The notes below the pieces were generated by a model. It worked only from the letters and a program-made list of their open reading frames with translations, was not told where the DNA came from and did no database searches. DNA of 64,000 bases from Bradysia coprophila (Eukaryota > Arthropoda > Insecta > Diptera > Sciaridae). Of the stretch, positions 56,801 to 64,000 are shown piece after piece (within the stretch, counting starts at the first letter, position 1; the number at the start of each line of letters is the position of its first letter). Location of the stretch: positions 11,555,318-11,619,317 of the forward strand of contig NC_050738.1 in the NCBI RefSeq assembly GCF_014529535.1, in the 5' to 3' direction. The translations under genes and the position numbers were made by a program.

Positions 56801-57306
56801 TTGGCGTCGTTGTTTCAGAACACAACAACTTGAGGCATTTTAAATGGATTTCCTTTTTTGTACCGAAGGGGAGTCCTGTAATTTACCACTGAGCTATTGG
56901 GTTCTTAATCTTAATTATATCAAAAATAACTATTAATGTATGACAACCAAGGTTTTGATAAAAATATGGAAATTAAAGAGTAGTGGGGGCCTGCAAAACT
57001 TCTCAGCTGTAACGCTGCGTTGGTCGCTTCTAATTTTCATCCCGAAGAGAAAGTGCCGGTGTTGCACGAATTTTATATTTAGATTTATAATATTGTCACA
57101 GCACATCCGTTTGAATTTTAATTTTTATAAAATGAGTCTAAACAATTAGCCAGCTGAACTACGTTACACTTTTTAGTAGACTTACCATAGCAAATGAACC
57201 CATTGGGTGAATTCTGACAGTTCACGTGTTGGTACCAAGGGTACTGTTGCTGCCCGTATACTTTGGTAATCTCCATGATCACACACAAAATCAAAAAAAA
57301 ATTCAT
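53846..57306 (-). CDS. Secreted modular serine protease (LDLa-SRCR-trypsin)
   Basis: Extracellular trypsin-like protease zymogen. Exons: 57306-57186, 56100-55849, 55788-55257, 55192-54892, 54832-54670, 54604-54450, 54388-54241 and 54177-53846; in phase, 667 residues. A hydrophobic signal peptide starts at MNFFLILCVIM. Residues about 52-124 form a Pro/Thr-rich linker. Three LDLa-like Cys modules (about 145-246) follow, one shortened (CDTYVDCPGGDDEVGC), then an SRCR-type segment (GNWYPVCDNDVKNFAL). The protease domain starts near R367|IAGG, with catalytic His408 (TAAHC), Asp461 (NDLALLEL) and Ser560 (GDSGGP). Asp554 six residues before Ser560 predicts cleavage after Arg/Lys. A degenerate LDLa tail (CLDGEDE) ends the chain. 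Architecture recalls insect Nudel C-terminal regions, ModSP and Tequila-type proteases used in eggshell or immune cascades; which of these it is cannot be told. Longer upstream frame (57468) lacks a signal peptide at its start, so the ATG at 57306 is preferred. Confidence 0.9.
55849..56100 (-). repeat. Minisatellite encoding the Pro/Thr-rich linker of the protease
   Basis: On the plus strand the exon carries about a dozen degenerate 12-15 bp units around a GTAGGCAATGGT core (strongest 55875-56030). In frame they encode PT, PTRPT and TAPL-type repeats between the signal peptide/first exon and the LDLa modules. Likely length-variable; the repeat stays in frame. Confidence 0.7.
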
Positions 57307-58387
57307 TAAAAAAAAAGAAAATTCACGGATACACAACTGTTCTAATGTAAATTCCAATAGAGACTGAGTTAGTGCAACGACGAATTGCTGCGTAATGTTC
57401 ATGATATTTATAATGCAATGCGCGAAGAGTGTAGAGAAAGATAAGTGATAAATATTATAAATACCCACTAAGTAAAGAGATAGTGAGAGAAATCAGCTGA
57501 ACATGCATTGCATTGCACTACTCCTATTTAATTACTGATGTCGTTGTCAAGAATTGAAGGGAAAAATGGAGGGTCAGGCATTTCTTATTTAATGAAATCG
57601 TTCTTTCAAAGCTGACACTCCCATAAGCTTCAAAGAAAAATGTTTTCATTTGTTATCAGAGATGACTTATGATCAACCGCTGATTAATATAAATAGATGA
57701 AGAAATGGTCACAATGACGTTACCCCTTTAATTAATTTTTCGCCATTCCGGGCCATAATCATGACCTTTCCAGGCAGCTGTGGAAAGTTGTTTTGGACAT
57801 TTTTATTTCACTCTATATTTCCAACCGTTCTTTATTATTTGTTCGGCCCCTGACACCAGAAATCTTCTGAAAATCAAGCAGAGACTATAGCCATTTAGGC
57901 ATGTTCACTGAAAAATATCATCGATACATTATCAATCGAATGATTTATCGATAAACAATAAATATCGACTGATAATCGAATTGTCAGTCAATAATTATCG
58001 AATTATCAGTCGATATTTACCGATTATCAGCCTATACCCATTACTTGACAACTTGATTTTACTACTTGCCCTTTGCGAAAGTTGACCATTACATAGAGGA
58101 ACTCGTTTTTGAAAACAGCCGACCGAAATCGGACGCATTTTCCAACGGAATCCTTTCAATGTGCCCCAGAGAGGTATTCGACCCTTAAAGCCAAAACCAC
58201 TTTCAAAAAAAAATCTTCGAAGCTGGTGTAGCTAGTAGGATGTGCTAGTAGGATTATTAGTCGAGCTACCAACAACTACCAAACTTTCAAATTACAATGT
58301 CTGCTATGAGCGATCGGTTACCAGATAACAAATAATAATGATTTGCCGGGTGTTGGTTTGCTCATAGTAGCATTGCAATTTATCATT
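57307..58387. other. Protease 5' flank and repeat-bearing DNA
   Basis: A palindromic ATCGATAAT/GATAATCGA-rich stretch lies at 57920-58035. A partial copy of the 62871-63830 foldback family (AACAGCCGACCGAAATCGGA, GCCAAAACCACTTTCAAAAA, CTTCGAAGC) lies at 58100-58240. No gene. Confidence 0.45.
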
Positions 58388-58880
58388 GTGGTAGTCAACC
58401 AAATCCATTTTTTATTGAAAGCTACCACCTCTATGGTTAACCCATTCGTGGTTGTTATTTATTACGGGCGTACATTTTTCAAAATGAATTCTGGTGAATT
58501 AGCTGGTACTTAGCTAAAATTGTAGCCTACAAGTCTCCTATTTCATCTTTGAAAAGATTTGGTTGTAGTTGTTTGACCGGCTTTTAGAAACGTAAGCAGT
58601 TTAACGAAATTTTCATAAACTGCTCAGTTTTCTAAGAGATGGTCAAACTGCTACAACCAATAGTTATTTGTGTATGTTTTGGGCGACAGATATTTAAAAA
58701 ATGTTCATGTAAGGTATCGAAAATCTTAAAACTCCCTCATTTTCGGCCGCGACACATGAAAATTTTCTTTTGAAAACTAACACATTTGTGGTCGCAGCGG
58801 TCGTACATTTTTAACAGTACAGTTCTTAAAAAAGTCGTCCAAACGCGGATACACAGCAAAGCATCGATGCCTTTTAAGTG
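58388..58880. mobile_element. MITE, TAGCTAAAATTGTAGCCTACA family, copy 3
   Basis: Shares AAATCCATTTTTTATTGAAA, TTAACCCATTCGTGG, GAATTCTGGTGAAT and TTAGCTAAAATTGTAGCCTA with copy 2. It ends near AAAGCATCGATGCC, the outer terminus of copy 1. The stretch 58670-58765 also resembles 6236-6320 inverted. Probably a nested or rearranged copy. Confidence 0.5.
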
Positions 58881-60229
58881 CCAAATTCTGTTTTCACTTG
58901 AAGATGACATAGGATATTCAGAATTTAAAGGCATAGAATAAGAAATCCTACTGTTGATAATTTAATGTAAGACAATTTTTTTGTATACGTTCGTGAATCG
59001 ACTCCAATTTCTAATTTATGGCTATCAGATCGCCATTATAAATCAATCAAAATTGTACAAAAATGTCTGTACCACCAATTTATAATAATTGTACATGACC
59101 TCCGCATATAATAACAATCCATCCACGTAAAAATAGTCTGCAAAATCTCTGTAGGAAAACTATAAACAAAATGGCTCAAAAATCATAATACATTGTAAAG
59201 TTGTCGGCGCTTCCCACTTGATACAATTTAGTTTCATTTATTAGGTGTTTATTAAAACATATTTTTTTTTACAATAATTATTACACATATTTATTTTTGG
59301 GATCGTAAATATTAACATTGGTATACAAATACGTTTAATATGACCATTTTACACACTTGTTACACGCCATTCAATTTCTGTAATTTCTGTATGGTTTTTC
59401 GGCTGAAGTGTGACTTGAATGCTTGTTCAGTAATTTCCAAATATGGTAGGATTAAGATACATGGACTATGACTGACTATTATTGCTTTTGTTCCGGGAAA
59501 ATTATTTATTTTTCGTCTATTGAAACACAAAACAAATAAATCAAATTTTTGCCACCGATATACGAAATTTAGTTATATGACCAGCGACGCCAGCGACAAT
59601 GTTAATAACCATGTTTGTTTACATTGTACCAACCATTCTGAAGAATATTCTACCAATGTTATTTGATTGTCATTGCAAGTGGTGAATGAAGAATAGAATT
59701 GAATTAGGTTCTACAAAAACATACGAAAGCACAAAATGCTGAAGACTTCACTGATATCGACTATATTTATACAGCCATTCGCAGATTAACGCTCAATTTT
59801 AAGGCTGTTCAACAGATACCTTTAAATCATTTTTCATCAGCAAAAGAATTCTTTGTTTTATCCGAGGTTTTATCAAATTTTTTCATTGCATACGAAGAAG
59901 TTCTTATAAGTTTACAGTCTCAAGCGGATAAGCGACGTCACAACTGATCAAAGAGCTTTAAGGTACCCCACCCCAAGCAACTTGGACTGAGAAATCAGAT
60001 AACTGTTCGATAATTTGTTCGATTGATAAAATATCGATATTTTTCAAAAGTCAATATCAATCGAATGTTTATCGATAATCAAAAAATTATAAAGATAAAA
60101 ATTGTTTTAGTAAATTAAAATCGACTAAAACTAACCTCCACGGGCTGTTAAAAGCTATTTCCTTACTAAATTAGTTGGTTTGATTGTTAATCTACTATAT
60201 TCCTTAAAAAGCGGGTAGTTCCGAGCTTC
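58881..60229. other. Intergenic DNA, no gene seen
   Basis: AT-rich, no convincing ORF. From about 60000 it becomes rich in ATCGATA motifs leading into the outer foldback arm. Confidence 0.4.
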
Positions 60230-60474
60230 AGTAATTGACAAATATCAAACGAATGTTTTATCGATAGCAGTTTTTTTTTCGCTTAAATAAATACATTTTA
60301 TCGACAATCGATAATTACAATTGTTAAAAGTTTCCTACGTGCAGAATGAGCACCAGCTGAATATCACCAGCTGATCTGCTAACACATACTTATTGTATGA
60401 TAAACAATCAAAACACATTCTTAACAATGTGTTTACTTCATTCATTCGTGTATGTGCGCGCATAGATGACGTTA

Positions 60475-60912
60475 AAGTATAGTTTCCCTTTCCACTTAAT
60501 AAGAGCACTCCGTTTAGCCTCCATTTACATGACAGTTGTAAAATAGAACAAAGAAACTGTCACGTAAACGGAGTAAAAAATTGAAATAAATCACAGCACT
60601 GCTACTAGCATGAACACTGAATTGACAAGTGTCAAATTTGGAGGCTTTAGTGATACGAGCCACCGCTTAGGATTGTTTGTATTGTATGTTTTAACTCATA
60701 CAACGAAAGAAAGTCATCTATCTGTATAACAGAAACGCATTGTCTACTGTGATTTCATCAGCCTCCGAATATTTCATATGTTCATGCTAGAAGCAGGGCT
60801 GTGAATAAATTCAATTTCCACTCCGTTTGCGTGACAGTTCTTTTGTTCTATTTTACAACTGTCATGTAGACGGAGGCTAAACGGAGTGCTCTTTTTAAGT
60901 GGAAACTATACT
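60475..60912. mobile_element. MITE with about 95-bp terminal inverted repeats
   Basis: AGTATAGTTTCC...GAGCACTCCGTTTAGCCTCC at the left is mirrored by GGAGGCTAAACGGAGTGCTC...GGAAACTATACT at the right; TGACAGTTGTAAAATAGAAC is also shared. TTAA-like bases abut both ends, so a TTAA or TA target is possible. No coding capacity. Confidence 0.78.
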
Positions 60913-60930
60913 TAACTTAACAACTTAACA

Positions 60931-62055
60931 ACACCGTGCTGGCAGGCTCTGGATATGTTGGAACAATACGACAACACTCTGAAATCGGCCATGGAAAACA
61001 TAGCGAATTGCCGTTTTTCCGGAACAGCATGGGACGAAGCCACTTTACGCGTCAAACTGGGAGGACTGGGACTAAGAAACGCCACAAACCTCTGTTACTC
61101 AAGTTTCTTAGGATCAATACACTCGGTATCGGATTTGGTCAGCACAATCGTTCCTTCATTTTCTTTATCGACGGACGAAGCAACAACAGAAGCGATAGAA
61201 TCTTGGTCAACGATTTCACAATCAGACATTTTGCCAGAATCAGATCGAAAACATCAGCATAAATGGGACTTCGAACTATGTTCAAAACTACAACAACGCC
61301 TGGCAGATGAAGATACGAACGACACAGCGAAGGCGAGAATCCTGGCAAACAACACCAAAGAGTCTGGAGCATGGCTGAACACCTTCCCATTTGCATCACT
61401 GGGCACCCTGTTAGACAATCAATCATTCCGTATCGCAATATCACTTCGACTGGGAATTCCAGTGTGCTATTCTCACAATTGTGTTTGCGGAATAGAAGTC
61501 GACAAGTTCGGTCATCATGGTTTACGTTGCAAAAAGAGCGCCGGTCGCTATGCAAGACACGCAATGGTCAACGATTTAATCAAACGAGCACTTATTACAT
61601 GCAAAATTCCTTCAATTCTCGAACCCACTGGATGCAATCGCTCAGACGGGAAAAAACCGGACGGTCTGACTCTGGTTCCGTGGAAGAATGGAAAACCGAT
61701 GGTCTGGGACTTTACCTGTGCCGATACGTTGGCAAGTTCATAGGTGAGGAAAAATGCAAGGAAATCGGGTTACGCGGCACAAAAACGTGAAGGTGATAAG
61801 AGGTGGCTGTATAGAAATTTGATGGCTAATTTTCACTTCGTCCCGATTTGCATCGAAACACTTGGTTCAGTCGGTGATGATGGCTTGAAACTAATCAAAC
61901 GAATTGGTGAGCTTATGCAAAATGTTACGGGTGAAAAACGTTCAACGAGTTTCTTAATCCAACGAATCAGTGTCGCAATACAAAGAGGAAATGCAGCAGC
62001 TATTTTAGGAACCGTCCCGGCAGAATGTAACCTGGAGGAGATTTATTATTTATAA
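60931..62055 (+). pseudogene. Non-LTR-type retrotransposon, 5'-truncated polyprotein 3' end
   Basis: The frame opens inside the C-terminal part of a reverse transcriptase (NCRFSGTAWDEATLRVKLGG LGLR, the thumb-side pattern of mobile-element RTs). It continues through a CVCG...FGHHGLRC Cys/His motif, RHAMVNDLIKRAL, KPDG and a WKNGKPMVWDFTC motif, ending RISVAIQRGNAAAILG. The PD...WD arrangement after a Cys/His knuckle is compatible with a PD-(D/E)XK-like endonuclease domain; that is inference. One in-frame TAG (61741-61743) interrupts the otherwise open 375 codons. The catalytic RT core is missing, consistent with 5' truncation. Related to 30505-31198. Confidence 0.82.
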
Positions 62056-62476
62056 CAAATGTGACGTGAAACGGAATTTTTGACGATGATTCATTGATCA
62101 TTTTTACTGTGATATTTTCACCGTGATACTAATATTTTTAGTGTACTCCGTTTTCTTGATCTTTTCTTAATTTTAATTTAGTATTCGTCTTCCCGATTTG
62201 TGATATTTTTGTACCTTAACTATTATCTTTAATAAAACTAAAACCTTCCAAAGCTTAACTTAGAAATGAACTGTGTGTAGGTTGTCTTTGAATTGTTTAC
62301 AATACAAAGCGTTTTTGTTTGTACACCAGCTGATGACATTCAGCTGGTCGTTATTCTGCACATAGGACACTTTTAGCAATTGTATCGACAATCAATTGTT
62401 GATAATAGATTATTGTCTTTGAATATCGATTATCGATATTGATTCGATTAATTTGAAATTCTATCATCGATTGATG

Positions 62477-62641
62477 CAACGCACTTCAAGCAAAAGTGCT
62501 ATTAATGACAGCTGCAATAGAGTACTATTTTGTATGAAATTTTATCCCCACTCTTTCCACAGTGTAAAATTTTGTATGGAGGGGAGCACTGTCAAGTTTC
62601 AGTAACCTATTTAGAGTACCACTTTTGCTTGAAGTGCGTTG
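62477..62641. mobile_element. 165-bp MITE with 24-bp perfect-type termini
   Basis: CAACGCACTTCAAGCAAAAG at the left and CTTTTGCTTGAAGTGCGTTG at the right are exact complements. Flanks ATTGATG and ATTGGTG may be a one-mismatch target duplication. Abuts the RNase H remnant. Confidence 0.75.
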
Positions 62642-62663
62642 ATTGGTGACATTTTTTAGTGAA

Positions 62664-62807
62664 GAAGCCTACGTCTGGGTCCCATGCCACTCCGGTGTAA
62701 ATGGAAACGAAAAAGCAGATGAGTTGGTGAAAGCTTCACAGTCCAGAACACATTACCTCAATCCCATATTCATTAAAGAATGGGTGTGTACTGAATTAAG
62801 TAATTAG
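62664..62807 (+). pseudogene. RNase H fragment of a jockey/R1-like non-LTR retrotransposon
   Basis: Open frame EAYVWVPCHSGVNGNEKADE LVKASQ matches the RNase H C-terminal signature (WVPGHSGIxGNExADxLA) with Gly to Cys at one site; it stops after about 48 codons. The continuation is displaced beyond the foldback, at 63836-63947. Confidence 0.75.
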
Positions 62808-62870
62808 CCTATGATGGAGGAGCGCACACGAAACACCCAACAAAATGCGGGAGAAAGAGCTACTTGGTAT

Positions 62871-63830
62871 GTACGAGGGATTCTTTTGAAAAACAGCCTA
62901 CCGAAATCGGGCGCTAGTGGAACTTTTTATAGGTATCTAGAAAGGACTTCGGCCCTAGAAGCCAAAACCACTCTCAAAAAAATTCTTCGAAGCTTTTATG
63001 GCTGGTGAAAGGTGATCGAAAGCCGAAAATTTGCACTTTTCTTACCAAAATTTCTCCAGGTACACAAGCCGTACAGGGTCTTGTGGGGTGTCATTAGAAA
63101 GGTAATCACATGTACTATTGAGCCGAATAGAGACTCATTGGTTATAAAATTAATCCACACTGAAATATGTGCAGTTGAAGTTTTCAACCGAAAACTTGCA
63201 CTTTTCTTACCAATATTTCTCCAGTTACACGAGCCGTACATGGTGGTGTGGGGTATCATTTGAAAGGTAATTTTATGTGCTTTTGGGCCAAATAGGGTCT
63301 TATGAGGTTCGGATGGATATGCGATGAAATATGGGCACTTAAACATTTCAACTCCTCATATTTCAGCGCATATGCATCCAAACCCCATAAGACCCTATTT
63401 GGCCCAAAAGCACATAAAATTACCTTTCAAATGATACCCCACACCACCATGTACGGCTCGTGTAACTGGAGAAATATTGGTAAGAAAAGTGCAAGTTTTC
63501 GGTTGAAAACTTCAACTGCACATATTTCAGTGTGGATTAATTTTAAAACCAATGAGTCTCTATTCGGCTCAATAGTACATGTGATTACCTTTCTAATGAC
63601 ACCCCACAAGACCATGGACGGCTCATGTACCCGGAGAAATTTTGGTAAGAAGAGTGCAAGTTTTCGGTTTTTGATCACCTTTTACCAGTCACAAAAACTT
63701 CGAAGAATTTTTTTGAAAGTGGTTTTGGGTTCTAGGGTCGAAGTCCTTTCTAGGCACATATAAAAAAGTCCACTGGAAAATGCGTCCGATTTCGGTAGGC
63801 TGTTTTTCAAAAGAATCCCTCACAATGTAC
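62871..63830. mobile_element. Foldback element, about 465-bp arms, inserted in a retroelement remnant
   Basis: Arms 62871-63336 and 63355-63830 are inverted copies with a spacer under 20 bp. Each arm contains a roughly 155-bp direct duplication around TTGCACTTTTCTTACCAA...TTTCTCCAG. Mirrored ORFs (for example PNRDSLVIKLIHTEICAVEV from both strands) are by-products of the palindrome. GTAC stands at both outer ends. A partial relative is at 58100-58240. Confidence 0.85.
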
Positions 63831-63835
63831 TGGAA

Positions 63836-63947
63836 TTGTATCAGGAATGTGGGAACTGTGGTTTGAACAAGCATCTGTCCAAGATGATGATCTCTAATAA
63901 TCCCAATTGTATCACATTCAAAGACGCTGAACACTGGGATATCATGT
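63836..63947 (+). pseudogene. C-terminal tail of the same non-LTR remnant
   Basis: Frame reads ECGNCGLNKHLSKMMISNNP NC then a stop, matching the post-RNase H signature of jockey-type elements (LTGHxxLNxHLxxxGLSxxPxC), with the final CCHC Cys partly lost. Together with 62664-62807 it brackets the foldback insertion. Confidence 0.65.
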
Positions 63948-64000
63948 AGTTCAGCCCTCTGAACCGCCTAGACTAAGGCCTATTGCGCTGAAAAGGTTAT

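Larger units (their letters stand above)
60230..62470. mobile_element. Outer foldback element, about 150-bp arms, carrying nested insertions
   Basis: The left arm (about 60240-60420) and right arm (about 62290-62470) are inverted: GCAGAATGAGCACCAGCTGA on the left matches TCAGCTGGTCGTTATTCTGC on the right, and flanking TCGACAATC and ACAATTGTTAAAAG are shared. Between the arms sit a MITE (60475-60912) and a retrotransposon fragment (60931 on). Subterminal ATCGATAATC-like motifs border both arms. Confidence 0.6.

Noticed and set aside
63012-63763. Mirrored ORFs 63012-63263 / 63427-63678 and 62996-63346 / 63302-63763 resembling membrane proteins
   Set aside because: They are by-products of the foldback arms and the internal 155-bp duplication.

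Overview
The window looks like nuclear DNA of an insect, most likely a lower (nematoceran) dipteran. It is AT-rich. Its genes are split by short introns (about 55-75 nt) with GT/AG borders, and the proteins have insect/metazoan architectures: HNF4, Bardet-Biedl TTC8, Golgi COG7, nucleolar AATF, an AKH/ACP-family neuropeptide receptor and an LDLa/SRCR/trypsin protease. The receptor resembles the ACP/AKH receptors of mosquitoes and other insects. The species call is inference from gene content only; no search was run.

Layout. 1-7.2 kb: no supported gene; one clear foldback element (5471-5805). 7.27-9.44 kb, minus strand: TTC8/BBS8 in 7 coding exons. 9.4-18.3 kb: repeat-rich intergenic DNA with several MITEs, a hairpin/satellite-type repeat and a decayed coding-like stretch. 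18.3-27.3 kb, plus strand: HNF4, with a small first coding exon 6.9 kb upstream of the DNA-binding-domain exon. 30.5-31.2 kb: internally deleted non-LTR retrotransposon 3' end. 32.4-35.0 kb, minus strand: COG7 in 8 coding exons, the first holding only the ATG. 37.06-38.60 kb, plus strand: intronless AATF. 39-44.7 kb: an island of inverted-repeat elements, including a hAT-type MITE with a perfect 8-bp target duplication, a 1.15-kb foldback, and a 530-bp long hairpin beside a 147-bp tandem satellite. 46.5-48.3 kb, minus strand: GnRH-superfamily (AKH/ACP-like) GPCR in 8 exons. 53.8-57.3 kb, minus strand: secreted modular serine protease in 8 exons. 57.9-64 kb: nested transposable elements, with two different retrotransposon remnants and four foldback/MITE structures.

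I reconstructed exon chains by hand by matching splice phases. All five intron-bearing chains (TTC8, HNF4, COG7, GPCR, protease) close in frame from ATG to stop: 467, 594, 733, 396 and 667 residues. No operon-like or functional clustering is apparent; these are unrelated housekeeping, signalling and secreted-protein genes separated by mobile-element debris. The most distinctive property of the window is its density of long, near-perfect inverted repeats (arms of about 60 to 530 bp). If transcribed, they would fold into long double-stranded RNA. No unambiguous new multi-gene system was seen.
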